64,000 nt of DNA from Bacteroidaceae bacterium. GTDB lineage: Bacteria; Bacteroidota; Bacteroidia; Bacteroidales; Bacteroidaceae. Positions 17,175-26,204 of the stretch are shown piece by piece (within the stretch, counting starts at the first letter, position 1; each line of letters starts with the position of its first letter). The notes under the pieces were generated by a model. The model did not search any database. It was not told where the DNA came from and was given only the letters and a program-made list of their open reading frames with translations. The position numbers and the translations under genes are program-made. Location of the stretch: the NCBI GenBank assembly GCA_017938245.1, contig JAGBBX010000015.1:1-64000 (forward strand). Direction: 5' to 3'.

Positions 17175-17201
17175 GTTAAATGAGGTTAAATAATGTTTAT
17201 A

Positions 17202-19982
17202 TTACTCATTACAATGTCCGCAACTACATCCCGAGGGGTGTTCATTGGAATTTTCAAACAAATTAAGGCGGTTTTTGCGAGCCTCATCCAGTGTACGCAT
17301 AGGTGTCTCGCTACGCTCGGCTACCGACTCTCGAAGCGCTCTCTGCTGCTCCCTCACCACCGACGCAAATGCCTCGCGACGCTCTTTGCCGCCTAACAAT
17401 TCTGCTGCGACAATTACATTCTGCGAAACATCCTTCACGTGCACAACAAGACCCGGATAAACAGGAGCAATCTTCAGCGCAGTGTGCATAGGGCTGGTGG
17501 TGGCTCCGGCAATAAGAACAGGCACATCCATCCCTGCGGCATCCAGCGACTTTACTACGGTAATCATCTCATCAAGAGACGGAGTTATAAGACCGCTTAA
17601 AATTACCATATCAACATTATTATCACGTGCCTCGGCAACGATTCTCTCGGGCGGCACCATAACACCGAGGTCGATGATGTGATAACCGTTGCAACCCATC
17701 ACCACCCCTGCAATGTTTTTGCCAATATCGTGAACATCGCCCTTTACGGTAGCTACAAGCACCGTTCCAGCAGCGCTTCGTTCACTATTCTGCTGTTCGA
17801 TAAGAGGTTGCAAGATAGCTACAGCCTGTTTCATTGTTCGCGCTGTCTTAACCACTTGTGGCAAGAATAGTTTTCCTGCACCGAACAACTCTCCTACATA
17901 TCCCATTCCATCCATCAAGGGGCCGGAGATAACATCAACAGCAGTGCCATATTTTGCAACAGCTTCGTCGAGGTCGACCTGCAGATAGTCGCCCACACCC
18001 TTTAAAAGAGCACTCTTCAATCGTTCCTCGACCGATGCTGTTCGCCACGTATCGTCGCTATGATGAACCATCGTTGTGCTTTTCTCTTTCAACCCTGCTG
18101 CAATCTCAATGAGACGTTCGGTAGCATCGGCTCTGCGGTTGAGGATTACATCTTCCATTACCTCGCGCACATCTGAGGGAATATCTTCGTACAACACCGA
18201 ACTTTGCGGATTTACAATTCCCATATCCATTCCCGCCGCTATCGCGTGATACAAAAATACCGCGTGCAGTGCCTCGCGCACGTAATTGTTACCTCTGAAC
18301 GAGAAAGAGAGGTTACTTACTCCACCGCTTATATGTGTTCCGGGAAGATTTTTATTTATCCACTCACAAGCACGAATAAAATCGAGTCCGTAGGCAGCGT
18401 GTTCCTCTATACCCGTTGCAATGGCAAGGATATTCGGGTCGAAGATAATCTCTTGCGGAGAGAATCCCACTCGCTCGGTAAGCAGATTATATGCACGACT
18501 GCACACCTGAATTTTACGCTCGTATGTGGTAGCCTGCCCCTCTTCGTCGAATGCCATTACAACCACAGCCGCACCCAATCGCTTTGCTTCGGCCGCACGT
18601 TCAAGGAAAAGCGTCTCACCCTCTTTCAGCGATATTGAGTTTACTATGGCACGTCCTTGCAGACATTTCAGTCCTGCACATATTACATCCCAATTGGATG
18701 AGTCGACCATTATAGGCAAACGTGCAATCTCGGGCTCACTTCCTAAGAGATTCAAGAAGTTTATCATCTCCTCTTTTGTATCGAGCAAACCGTCGTCCAT
18801 ATTTATATCGAGTACCTGCGCTCCATCCTCAACCTGAATGCGGGCAATCTTCAGCGCCTCGGTGTAGTTCTTCTCGTTTATAAGACGAAGGAATTTTCTC
18901 GAACCTGCCACATTGCATCGCTCGCCGATATTTATAAAATTCATCGAACGGTTAACCACAAGTCTATCGAGTCCCGAGAGCCATAGGTCGCAAGGATAAT
19001 CGGCAGGCCTACGTGGCTCTTTACCCTCGACAAGCGCGGGGAACTCGGCAATATAAGCATCTGTTGTACCGCAACAACCACCTATAATATTCACTAATCC
19101 CTCATCGATGTATTCGCGCACACACTCGGCCATCTGCTCGGGAGTCTGGTCGTAACCACCAAGAGCATTGGGGAGTCCTGCATTGGGATAAGCACTTACG
19201 TAACAGGGGGCAATATCGGCAATCTGTTTTATGAAAGGTTTCATCTGCTCGGCACCGAATGAGCAGTTTAGTCCCACCGAGAGAATGTTACGGCTCATCA
19301 CCGATGACATAAAAGCCTCGATGGTCTGTCCCGAGAGGGTGCGTCCCGCTGCATCGGCAACTGTGAGCGACAGCATTATAGGCATCTCTTTATTGCAACG
19401 ACGCATAGCCTCATCAGCGGCGTAGATGGCAGCCTTTGCATTAAGAGTATCGAAAATTGTCTCGCACAAAAGCGCATCTACCCCCGCATCTATAAGCACT
19501 GTCATCTGCTCGAGATAAGCAGCTACAAGTGTGTCGAATGTAATATTTCGCATTGCGGGATTCTCGACATCGGGGCTTATTGAACAGGTGCGGCTTGTAG
19601 GACCTATTGATGCCACCACAAAACGCGGTTTCTCGGGCGTAGAGTATCTGTCGGCAACCTCACGCGCAAGACGCACAGCCTCGCGGTTAATCTCGTAACA
19701 GAGCGCCTCGCAACCATAATCGGCCTGTGAAATTTCGTTGGCATTGAATGTGCTTGTCTCTATAATATCGGCTCCTGCTATAAGATATTTCTCGTGTATG
19801 CCCTGAATAATATCGGGACGTGTGAGCACCAGAATATCATTGTTTCCTTTCAGTTGTCGGGGGTGCGATGCGAATCTTGTTCCGCGAAAATCCTCTTCAC
19901 TAAGATTGTATCGCTGAATCATAGTGCCCATTGCACCATCGAGCACCAGTATTCTCTTTTGTAAAATTTCTTTCAGGTTCAT
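17202..19982 (-). CDS. metH: cobalamin-dependent methionine synthase lacking the AdoMet reactivation domain
   Basis: About 926 residues from the Met at 19982, which fits the usual MetH start (LQKRILVLDGAMGTMIQRYN) better than the one at 20012. Domains in order: homocysteine S-methyltransferase with the zinc-binding Cys (GLNCSFG, GGCCGTTD, to about 330), pterin-binding domain (FINIGERCNVAGSRKF, MVDSSNWDV), cap region, and B12-binding domain with KGDVHDIGKNI (about 755). It transfers the methyl group of methyltetrahydrofolate to homocysteine. Full-length MetH is about 1,220 residues. This one ends in the linker after the B12 domain (MRTLDEARKNRLNLF) with a Cys/His tail GCSCGHCNE. Reactivation would need a separate protein, as described for Thermotoga. 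It lies downstream of smpB on the same strand. Confidence 0.92.
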   Translation of the reverse strand: MNLKEILQKRILVLDGAMGTMIQRYNLSEEDFRGTRFASHPRQLKGNNDILVLTRPDIIQGIHEKYLIAGADIIETSTFNANEISQADYGCEALCYEINREAVRLAREVADRYSTPEKPRFVVASIGPTSRTCSISPDVENPAMRNITFDTLVAAYLEQMTVLIDAGVDALLCETIFDTLNAKAAIYAADEAMRRCNKEMPIMLSLTVADAAGRTLSGQTIEAFMSSVMSRNILSVGLNCSFGAEQMKPFIKQIADIAPCYVSAYPNAGLPNALGGYDQTPEQMAECVREYIDEGLVNIIGGCCGTTDAYIAEFPALVEGKEPRRPADYPCDLWLSGLDRLVVNRSMNFINIGERCNVAGSRKFLRLINEKNYTEALKIARIQVEDGAQVLDINMDDGLLDTKEEMINFLNLLGSEPEIARLPIMVDSSNWDVICAGLKCLQGRAIVNSISLKEGETLFLERAAEAKRLGAAVVVMAFDEEGQATTYERKIQVCSRAYNLLTERVGFSPQEIIFDPNILAIATGIEEHAAYGLDFIRACEWINKNLPGTHISGGVSNLSFSFRGNNYVREALHAVFLYHAIAAGMDMGIVNPQSSVLYEDIPSDVREVMEDVILNRRADATERLIEIAAGLKEKSTTMVHHSDDTWRTASVEERLKSALLKGVGDYLQVDLDEAVAKYGTAVDVISGPLMDGMGYVGELFGAGKLFLPQVVKTARTMKQAVAILQPLIEQQNSERSAAGTVLVATVKGDVHDIGKNIAGVVMGCNGYHIIDLGVMVPPERIVAEARDNNVDMVILSGLITPSLDEMITVVKSLDAAGMDVPVLIAGATTSPMHTALKIAPVYPGLVVHVKDVSQNVIVAAELLGGKERREAFASVVREQQRALRESVAERSETPMRTLDEARKNRLNLFENSNEHPSGCSCGHCNE

Positions 19983-20033
19983 ATTGAAAAAAATATGGGG
20001 TAAGGTAGCCACTACCCACCCCGAATAAATTCG

Positions 20034-20495
20034 TTAATAACTGCGTTTTATTCTGTCTATCTCGCGCTTGTCGTCGCGTTCTTTTATACTCTGTCGCTTG
20101 TCATATTCGTGTTTGCCTCGCGCAAGACCGATGACAAGTTTTGCCAATCCTCGCTCATTTATAAAAAGGCGGATGGGCACAATTGTAAATCCCGGGTTCT
20201 TTACCGTCTGTTGCAACTTACGCAGCTCTTTTTTCTCGAGCAGAAGTTTGCGGTCGCGACGTGCCACGTGATTGTTATACGAGCCATAGAAATACTCGGC
20301 AATGTGCATATTCTTTACCCACAACTCATCGGCAATGAATGTGCAATAGGTATCGACAAGACTGGCACGTTGCAAACGTATCGACTTTATCTCGGTACCA
20401 GTAAGCACAATTCCGGCTGTGTAGGTATCGGTTATCAGATAGTCGAACGTAGCTCGTTTATTCTTTATATTTACATTAGTTTTTCTCTTATCCAT
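20034..20495 (-). CDS. smpB: SsrA-binding protein SmpB
   Basis: 153 residues with the full SmpB signature: [54 protein letters not shown], and the basic C-terminal tail [20 protein letters not shown]. SmpB binds tmRNA and brings it to stalled ribosomes for trans-translation. The tmRNA gene itself is not in the window. The gene is followed by metH and preceded by the Yip1-family gene (30-base gap), all on the minus strand, so the three may be co-transcribed. Normal length. Confidence 0.95.
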   Translation of the reverse strand: MDKRKTNVNIKNKRATFDYLITDTYTAGIVLTGTEIKSIRLQRASLVDTYCTFIADELWVKNMHIAEYFYGSYNNHVARRDRKLLLEKKELRKLQQTVKNPGFTIVPIRLFINERGLAKLVIGLARGKHEYDKRQSIKERDDKREIDRIKRSY

Positions 20496-20525
20496 ATTAA
20501 CATAGGGTTTATAGGCAAATCGACT

Positions 20526-21095
20526 TTAAAACAGATTCACCGATAATGCCGACATTATACGTCCCATTAGCAACGGCATAACGATTATTATCACCGATAC
20601 AACCATCGTAAATAGCAGACGTCGTTCCTCGTGTATGCGCATCAACACCGCTGCACCATCCCACACAATCTTAACAGTATAGAACTGGGCTATCCACGCT
20701 ATTATGCGAAAGTTGGGAAATAGTCCGAGGCACGACTCAAGCAATAGTACAATTACCATTGAGTAACCGGTGAGCAGGTCGCTGTTCTTGGCTGTTGCAG
20801 GGGTGTAGTTTTGTGAGAATTTATGTATTACCAGTGCCGATAGATAGTAGCTGAGGAACATTGCAAAAAATACCACTACCATTCTCACCGCAGCCGGGAA
20901 GAAGCTTGCGCCCTCGAACCCGCTGCCAAATACTTTACCAACGAATACTGCAATTCCCGAAAAAGCTATCAGCGGCAAAAGGAAAGTGTTGGTCATTGCG
21001 CCCCTATCGACCTTACGCGATACAAGCAGCCACGCCTTTGCCGGTTGCATAACCAGCATCAGCACATCTTTAACCAACTTCTTTATATCAATCAT
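20526..21095 (-). CDS. Yip1-family integral membrane protein
   Basis: 189 residues with four to five hydrophobic segments. The start (MIDIKKLVKDVLMLVMQPAKAW) is typical of bacterial Yip1-domain proteins, and YSMVIVLLLESCLGLFP and VIIIVMPLLMGRIMSAL are later membrane helices. Family members are inner-membrane proteins of unknown role, distantly related to eukaryotic Golgi Yip1. In Bacteroidales the gene is often found near smpB and metH, as here. It lies 30 bases downstream of the NigD-like lipoprotein gene on the minus strand. Confidence 0.75.
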   Translation of the reverse strand: MIDIKKLVKDVLMLVMQPAKAWLLVSRKVDRGAMTNTFLLPLIAFSGIAVFVGKVFGSGFEGASFFPAAVRMVVVFFAMFLSYYLSALVIHKFSQNYTPATAKNSDLLTGYSMVIVLLLESCLGLFPNFRIIAWIAQFYTVKIVWDGAAVLMRIHEERRLLFTMVVSVIIIVMPLLMGRIMSALSVNLF

Positions 21096-21125
21096 CCCTT
21101 TTACCCCATTTATTCTTCCTCTCCT

Positions 21126-21842
21126 TTATTTGCGAAAAGGATTGGCACACTTTCCGGCAAAGAACTTTGCCATATACACGGTATCGGCCACAGCGTCGTA
21201 GTAGCGCATTGTAATCTTTGTGCGCAATGTATCCTTACCGGTCAATAATCCCTGCTCTTGATTTTTCAGCAGTGGAAGCGCCGAAGCAAGGTCGAACGAC
21301 AGCAGGTGCGAAGTCAGCTCCTCGCCATCCTCTATTTTCGAAAGCAAAGTCACACACAAAGTATCATTTACAAAAGCCGGTGCAGTCATTTTAAAATCGG
21401 GCTCATCACCATTTGTATAATACACCACATTTACATTTTGAATACCATTCCAAATCCACGATGTACCATAGTTGAAGTAAGGAGTTATACCCACCAATGA
21501 CGAGTTATACTGCAATGAGTCGGCTGACGATACACTCTCGATGCTGCGTGTAGGCACAATGCTGAAAACCTTATCTACACTCCACTGTGCAGCCAATGGA
21601 CCAAACACATTGTCGACGAAACAACGTACACGCAACAGCGCACGGTCACCAGTCTTAAGTCCCATACTCTTTACGTTTGGAGCCACATAAAAAGTATCCT
21701 GTTGCTCGGGCCACAACATCTCACCCCTGACAGTATACAATCCGTCGATGTAGTACTCGGTAGTATTATTAGCATCATCACAAGCCGCAAAAGAGAGCAG
21801 CGTCACCATCGCAAAAAAAGCATTTACAAATCTCTTCATCAT
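21126..21842 (-). CDS. NigD-like lipoprotein
   Basis: 238 residues with a lipoprotein signal peptide (MMKRFVNAFFAMVTLLSFAAC, lipobox Cys about residue 21) followed by Asp/Asn-rich DDANNTTEYY. The body resembles NigD-like Bacteroidota lipoproteins: an N-terminal OB-like beta barrel (TFYVAPNVKSMGLKTGDRAL) and a C-terminal beta-sandwich. NigD1 was first noted in a bacteriocin-associated operon of Prevotella, but most copies stand alone and their role is unknown. The protein probably sits in the outer membrane. No start conflict beyond two adjacent Met codons. Confidence 0.6.
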   Translation of the reverse strand: MMKRFVNAFFAMVTLLSFAACDDANNTTEYYIDGLYTVRGEMLWPEQQDTFYVAPNVKSMGLKTGDRALLRVRCFVDNVFGPLAAQWSVDKVFSIVPTRSIESVSSADSLQYNSSLVGITPYFNYGTSWIWNGIQNVNVVYYTNGDEPDFKMTAPAFVNDTLCVTLLSKIEDGEELTSHLLSFDLASALPLLKNQEQGLLTGKDTLRTKITMRYYDAVADTVYMAKFFAGKCANPFRK

Positions 21843-22012
21843 TCAAATTATTTATCGGTAACAGAGCCCCGACGCGCCTACGCATACGGGTACATTTTGT
21901 GCAAAGTTACAAACAAAATTGCAAAAAGCATAAAATAGATGATAAATATCGCACACACGTTATACATTTTTAGCAACTAAAGAGTCCCGGACAGATATTT
22001 TTGCAATTATCC

Positions 22013-22044
22013 TTTGAAATTAAAAATAAAATTTCATATCTTCG
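22013..22044 (+). promoter_or_regulatory. Bacteroides-type promoter of the scaffold/GGGtGRT operon
   Basis: TTTG at 22013-22016 and TATCTTCG at 22037-22044 are spaced 20 bases apart, close to the Bacteroides consensus -33 TTTG / -7 TAnnTTTG with one mismatch. The promoter lies upstream of the Met at 22094 but inside the longer open frame from 22001, which decides the start in favour of 22094. Confidence 0.65.
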
Positions 22045-22093
22045 CAAATTGAAAAGAGACAAAAAACTGTTTCACACATTAAAACATACAATT

Positions 22094-22795
22094 ATGGTTT
22101 ATTCACACGAAGTAGAAAACATGTGTGTTGTGAAGAAAGGTCCCAATCACGGTCCCGCTCCCATCCCCGAGGAGGGCAAATGGATTAAGGCTAAAGAGAT
22201 TGCCGACATTTCGGGTTTCACACACGGTATTGGTTGGTGCGCTCCTCAGCAGGGTGCTTGTAAGCTATCGCTTAACGTTAAGAACGGTGTAATCCAGGAG
22301 GCTCTTGTAGAGACAATCGGTTGCTCGGGTATGACACACTCGGCTGCTATGGCATCAGAGATTCTTCCCGGCAAGACTATTCTTGAGGCATTGAACACCG
22401 ACCTCGTTTGCGACGCTATCAACACAGCTATGCGCGAGTTGTTCCTTCAGATTGTTTACGGCCGCAGCCAGTCGGCATTCTCTGAGGGCGGTCTTATCAT
22501 CGGTGCAGGTCTCGAGGATCTTGGTAAAGGTCTTCGCAGCCAGACAGGTACATTGTACGGTACATTGGCAAAGGGTCCCCGCTATCTCGAGATGGCCGAG
22601 GGTTACATCACACGCCTTGCACTCGACAAGAACGATGAGATTTGCGGTTACGAGTTCGTAAATCTGGGCCAGCTTATGGATGAGATTAAGAAAGGCACCG
22701 ATGCCAACGAGGCAGTAAAGAAGCTCACCAAGACATACGGTCGCTTCTCTGAGGAGGCAGGTGCAGTTAAGTATATTGACCCACGTAAAGAATAA
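22094..22795 (+). CDS. NifU-like iron-sulfur scaffold-type protein
   Basis: 233 residues from ATG at 22094 (MVYSHEVENMCVVKKGPNHG). Conserved Cys are at CVVKK, at GIGWCAPQQGAC and at ETIGCSGMTHSAAMASEI; the last resembles the IscU/NifU N-terminal pattern GC..A..S. The protein belongs to an anaerobe family annotated as iron-sulfur cluster assembly scaffold-like and almost always paired with a GGGtGRT protein, which follows here after 12 bases. The cluster-binding role is by family resemblance; the target enzyme is unknown. The codon use and GC content are high, typical of a strongly expressed core operon. Confidence 0.75.
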   Translation: MVYSHEVENMCVVKKGPNHGPAPIPEEGKWIKAKEIADISGFTHGIGWCAPQQGACKLSLNVKNGVIQEALVETIGCSGMTHSAAMASEILPGKTILEALNTDLVCDAINTAMRELFLQIVYGRSQSAFSEGGLIIGAGLEDLGKGLRSQTGTLYGTLAKGPRYLEMAEGYITRLALDKNDEICGYEFVNLGQLMDEIKKGTDANEAVKKLTKTYGRFSEEAGAVKYIDPRKE

Positions 22796-22807
22796 GGAGG
22801 AAAAGCT

Positions 22808-23818
22808 ATGATAAGACCAGTTAAATTTGAGAGTCAAGACCGTCGTATCAAGCAGATCCTTGCTGTTTTGAACGAGAACGGTATCGCCAGCATCGAAGAG
22901 GCAAACGAGATTTGCGAGCAGTATGGCATCGACCCTTACAAGACTTGTGAGGAGACACAGCCCATCTGTTTCGAGAACGCAAAGTGGGCTTACGTAGTAG
23001 GCGCCGCTATCGCACTGAAGAAAGGTTGCACCAATGCAGCCGACGCAGCCGAGGCTATCGGCCTTGGTCTTCAGGCATTCTGTATCCCCGGCTCGGTAGC
23101 CGACGACCGTAAGGTAGGTATCGGCCACGGTAACCTTGCAGCACGTCTGTTGCGCGAGGAGACAAAGTGCTTCGCATTCCTTGCAGGTCACGAGTCATTC
23201 GCAGCAGCCGAGGGTGCTATCAAGATTGCAGCCAAGGCAGATAAGGTACGTAAAGAGCCCCTCCGTTGCATCCTCAACGGTTTGGGTAAGGACGCTGCAC
23301 AGATTATCTCACGTATCAACGGCTTTACATACGTAGAGACCGACTTCGACTACTTCACAGGTGAGTTGAAGGTTGTTCGCGAGATTGCTTACAGCGACGG
23401 CCCCCGCGCCAAGGTTCGCTGCTACGGTGCCAACGACGTACGCGAGGGTGTAGCTATTATGTGGAAAGAGGACGTTGACGTATCTATCACAGGTAACTCA
23501 ACCAACCCCACACGTTTCCAGCATCCCGTTGCAGGTACATACAAGAAAGAGCGCGTTCTCGCAGGCCGTAACTACTTCTCAGTAGCTTCGGGTGGTGGTA
23601 CAGGTCGTACATTGCACCCCGATAATATGGCTGCCGGTCCCGCTTCTTACGGTATGACCGACACTATGGGCCGTATGCACTCAGACGCACAGTTTGCAGG
23701 TTCTTCATCGGTTCCCGCACACGTAGAGATGATGGGCTTCCTCGGCATCGGTAACAACCCTATGGTAGGTGCTACCGTTGCTATCGCCGTTGATATCGCA
23801 TCGGTTCTTGCAAAGTAA
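22808..23818 (+). CDS. GGGtGRT protein
   Basis: 336 residues ending at TAA 23816-23818. The family-naming motif is present as VASGGGTGRTLHPDNMAAGP (about residues 258-277). Other conserved stretches are CEETQPICFENAKWAYVVGA and IPGSVADDRKVGIGHGNLA, with several Cys that could hold a metal centre. The start ATG follows a clear ribosome-binding site (AAGGAGGAAA, 22794-22803), unusual strength for Bacteroidota and consistent with high expression. It forms an operon with the scaffold-like gene. Biochemical function is not established. The last 151 bases are duplicated downstream (23930-24080) and an eroded third copy lies at 26631. Confidence 0.85.
   Translation: MIRPVKFESQDRRIKQILAVLNENGIASIEEANEICEQYGIDPYKTCEETQPICFENAKWAYVVGAAIALKKGCTNAADAAEAIGLGLQAFCIPGSVADDRKVGIGHGNLAARLLREETKCFAFLAGHESFAAAEGAIKIAAKADKVRKEPLRCILNGLGKDAAQIISRINGFTYVETDFDYFTGELKVVREIAYSDGPRAKVRCYGANDVREGVAIMWKEDVDVSITGNSTNPTRFQHPVAGTYKKERVLAGRNYFSVASGGGTGRTLHPDNMAAGPASYGMTDTMGRMHSDAQFAGSSSVPAHVEMMGFLGIGNNPMVGATVAIAVDIASVLAK
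23668..23818 (+). repeat. copy A of the GGGtGRT 3'-end repeat (native gene end)
   Basis: The 151 bases from GGGCCGTATGCAC to the stop codon are the source copy of the repeat. Copy B starts exactly 262 bases downstream. Confidence 0.9.
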
Positions 23819-23861
23819 TAAATGTCATTCCGAGCTAAGCGAGGAATCCAACACACATTAT

Positions 23862-23899
23862 AATCTCCTGTAACTCTTGAAGTTATAGGAGATTTTTTG
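23862..23899 (+). terminator. Rho-independent terminator of the GGGtGRT operon
   Basis: AATCTCCTGTAACT (23862-23875) pairs with AGTTATAGGAGATT (23881-23894), one mismatch, 5-base loop, followed by TTTTTG. It lies 44 bases after the stop codon. The segment before it, GTCATTCCGAGCTAAGCGAG (23824-23843), resembles a motif often seen as a dispersed repeat in Bacteroidales genomes. Confidence 0.8.
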
Positions 23900-23929
23900 T
23901 AGGTACAACCGACCTTATACACTATTTGG

Positions 23930-24080
23930 GGGCCGTATGCACTCAGACGCACAGTTTGCAGGTTCTTCATCGGTTCCCGCACACGTAGAGATGATGGGCT
24001 TCCTCGGCATCGGTAACAACCCTATGGTAGGTGCTACTGTTGCTATCGCCGTTGATATTGCATCGGTTCTTGCAAAGTAA
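23930..24080 (+). repeat. copy B of the GGGtGRT 3'-end repeat
   Basis: Identical to 23668-23818 at all but two positions (C to T in GCTACTGTTG and in GATATTGCA), both silent third-codon changes. It includes the stop codon but no start and lacks the upstream gene. It is followed by its own terminator, so the native gene end appears twice in tandem. Confidence 0.9.
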
Positions 24081-24102
24081 ATCTCACTGATTTATAATAT
24101 TT

Positions 24103-24143
24103 TAAAGAGAGTTGTCTTTTAAGGGCGACTCTCTTTATTTTTT
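24103..24143 (+). terminator. terminator after copy B
   Basis: TAAAGAGAGT (24103-24112) pairs perfectly with ACTCTCTTTA (24128-24137), followed by TTTTTTG. Probably the ancestral terminator of the GGGtGRT gene, since its right half and the next 45 bases reappear at copy C (26694-26753). Confidence 0.8.
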
Positions 24144-24497
24144 GCTTTTCCCTACCCTATCACCGTTAAAACACACAAGCAGCCGGTTCTATTGTTTGTA
24201 CTTGGGCTTTTTGGAATCTGCCCTTAAATCTGTCATACAAATCGACTGCTACGCCGATTGCAATCACAATTGAAGCCACTGTATTTGCAGCCCTCTGTGT
24301 TTAAAAAAAATACTCATTTGGTTCTTTTTTTTGTTGTTAATACTGTGTTGTTTCTCTCTATTTTCTCTGTTTTATGTTCATTTTCTCTTATATTATTGAT
24401 TATTACACATATAAGGCTTTGAAGGAGTGCAAAACGGAGAGAAAAAGTGTAGGATAACGTGCGGAATGTGCTAAAATAAATAGCCTACCAATATAAA
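24144..24497. other. non-coding stretch before the AbiE genes, with a possible gene scrap
   Basis: On the minus strand an open stretch without a start codon (24297-24166) reads QRAANTVASIVIAIGVAVDL then YDRFKGRFQKAQ before a stop; it looks like the hydrophobic tail of a lost membrane protein but I cannot name it. The rest (24300-24497) is AT-rich with T/TCTCTT runs and shows nothing recognisable. Confidence 0.35.
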
Positions 24498-24526
24498 TGT
24501 CGTAAAAAAAGATTATATTTGCGACA
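24498..24526 (+). promoter_or_regulatory. promoter and candidate operator of the AbiE operon
   Basis: TATATTTG at 24514-24521 matches the Bacteroides -7 consensus. It is framed by the inverted pair TGTCG (24498-24502) and CGACA (24522-24526). AbiEi proteins repress their own operon by binding inverted repeats at the promoter, so this is a candidate operator. The 5-base arms are short. Confidence 0.5.
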
Positions 24527-24545
24527 AAATAAAATATAATACGAT

Positions 24546-25151
24546 ATGCAATCCATTGATGATAAGATATTAAGCAAGGTCAGAAAGTGCGGGAGAGGCA
24601 CAATATTCTCTTCTGTTGACTTCACAAATTTGGGAGAGCCTAAATCTGTGCTGAAAGCTTTGGAAAGAATGGCAAATGCTGAAACTATAATTCGTGTATC
24701 AAGAGGTATATATTGCTATCCTAAAACTGAAAAGACTTTAGGCTTGGGGGTTATTTACCCGACATTTGAGGAAATTGCTCAATACATTGCCAAACGCGAT
24801 AAAGCAAGGATAGTCCCTACTGGCAGTTATGCACTGAATGTTCTTGGGCTATCAACACAGGTTCCGGCTAATGTAGTGTTTTTAACTGATGGTTCTCCAC
24901 GAAGCATAACTTTGAAATCGGGCCGTGGAATTAAATTTGTCAAAACAGCTCCCAAAAATCTCGCCTTCAAAAACAAGCTGGCGATGCTACTTACTTTTGC
25001 CTTGAAGGAGATTGGGGAAGGCAACATTACAAAAGAGCAGGAACTGCATATTGCCAAACTATTGAAAAACGAAGAGAAGGCGGCAATAGAAAAAGATTAC
25101 CCAATTATGCCCAATTGGATTCAAATGCTAATTTCGAGACTATATGAATAA
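24546..25151 (+). CDS. AbiEi-type antitoxin/repressor (DUF6088 family)
   Basis: 201 residues. The N-terminal winged helix is visible (MQSIDDKILSKVRKCGRGTI, then ALERMANAETIIRVSRGIYCYP), followed by the C-terminal antitoxin region (RIVPTGSYALNVLGLSTQVP, NVVFLTDGSPRSITL, NLAFKNKLAMLLTFALKEIG). In type IV AbiE systems this protein represses the operon and counteracts the nucleotidyltransferase toxin without binding it directly. The stop overlaps the next gene's start by 8 bases, the usual coupling of the pair. It sits between copies B and C of the GGGtGRT repeat, so it was probably acquired. Confidence 0.85.
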   Translation: MQSIDDKILSKVRKCGRGTIFSSVDFTNLGEPKSVLKALERMANAETIIRVSRGIYCYPKTEKTLGLGVIYPTFEEIAQYIAKRDKARIVPTGSYALNVLGLSTQVPANVVFLTDGSPRSITLKSGRGIKFVKTAPKNLAFKNKLAMLLTFALKEIGEGNITKEQELHIAKLLKNEEKAAIEKDYPIMPNWIQMLISRLYE

Positions 25152-26151
25152 CTTCCATACATTACCCAATGATTCAAAGAGAATCATTATTGAACAAACA
25201 GCCTTAAAGCAGGGATTATCCAAACAAATTGTAGAAAAAGACCTATGGGTAAGCACTTTGCTAGAAGTTGTATTCACTCTTCCGTTTGCCGACAAACTAG
25301 TATTCAAGGGTGGAACATCTTTGAGTAAGGTGTGGGGACTGATTGAGCGTTTCTCCGAGGATATTGACCTTGCAGTAGACCGTAGCTTGTTTGGGTTTGA
25401 AGGAGATTTGACTACAAAACAAATTAAGAAACTACGTAAAGCATCTTCTTTATTTGTCTGCAATGAATTCCTGAGTGAACTGCAAAGTTCCACAAACAGG
25501 TTTGAGTTAGGTAAGTACATCGAACTGGAGGTGCAGCCTGATGGCGAAGGAGACAAGACATATCCTGAGCCACGTCAGATATTCATTAAATATCAATCAC
25601 TGTTCGAGACGGAACTATCATATGTTAAGCCACAAATAATTCTGGAGATAGGTGCACGTTCTTTGTTTGAGCCAACTCAAAAGGCCCGTATCAATAGTAT
25701 TGTTGCTACTGAGTTCCCCAGTGTGCAGACATCTGTCGTCTCTGCTGATATAACAACAGCCGTTGCAGCCAAGACATTTTTAGAAAAGACATTCTTGTTG
25801 CATGAACTCTTTACAACAAATGGATGTAGCAAAGCAGAGCGAAAAAGCCGCCACCTATATGACCTTGAGAGAATGATGGATAAAGAGTTTGCATTAGTGG
25901 CAATCAAGGATGACGAGCTATGGAATACAATTCACCACCACAGAGATGTGTTTACCCATATGCACGATGTTGATTACAAACCAGATATTCGCGACCGTAT
26001 AGTGCTTGTGCCACCAACAGAGCATTACCAAATTTGGGAAAGCGATTACGCCACTATGCAATCAAGTATGATTTATGGTGAATCCATTTCTTTTGATAAA
26101 CTAATCAATAGAATGAAAGAATTGGAAAATAGGTTTAGACATTCTAAATAA
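25144..26151 (+). CDS. AbiEii-type nucleotidyltransferase toxin
   Basis: 335 residues with the minimal nucleotidyltransferase core LVFKGGTSLSKVWGLIERFS then EDIDLAVDRS (residues about 55-83): GG(T/S)x9-13DxD is the catalytic motif. Further conserved parts are RQIFIKYQSLF and KSRHLYDLERMM (KSRHxxDL), typical of AbiEii. Such toxins transfer nucleotides to tRNA acceptor ends or other targets and halt growth during phage infection. The start codon lies inside the end of the AbiEi gene. Full length and apparently intact. Confidence 0.88.
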   Translation: MNNFHTLPNDSKRIIIEQTALKQGLSKQIVEKDLWVSTLLEVVFTLPFADKLVFKGGTSLSKVWGLIERFSEDIDLAVDRSLFGFEGDLTTKQIKKLRKASSLFVCNEFLSELQSSTNRFELGKYIELEVQPDGEGDKTYPEPRQIFIKYQSLFETELSYVKPQIILEIGARSLFEPTQKARINSIVATEFPSVQTSVVSADITTAVAAKTFLEKTFLLHELFTTNGCSKAERKSRHLYDLERMMDKEFALVAIKDDELWNTIHHHRDVFTHMHDVDYKPDIRDRIVLVPPTEHYQIWESDYATMQSSMIYGESISFDKLINRMKELENRFRHSK

Positions 26152-26204
26152 TCTCATCTAGTAAGACAAAACACTTCTTCTTGTAATCAAGTAAAGAAAA
26201 AAGA

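Noticed and set aside
17057-17201. Cobalamin riboswitch near metH
   Set aside because: The region is downstream of metH and shows only a short hairpin; upstream of metH is smpB with 20-odd bases between, leaving no room.
22355-23191. 278-residue minus-strand frame opposite the scaffold and GGGtGRT genes
   Set aside because: Antisense frame produced by the biased codon use of two well-recognised genes; Cys/Leu-rich nonsense.
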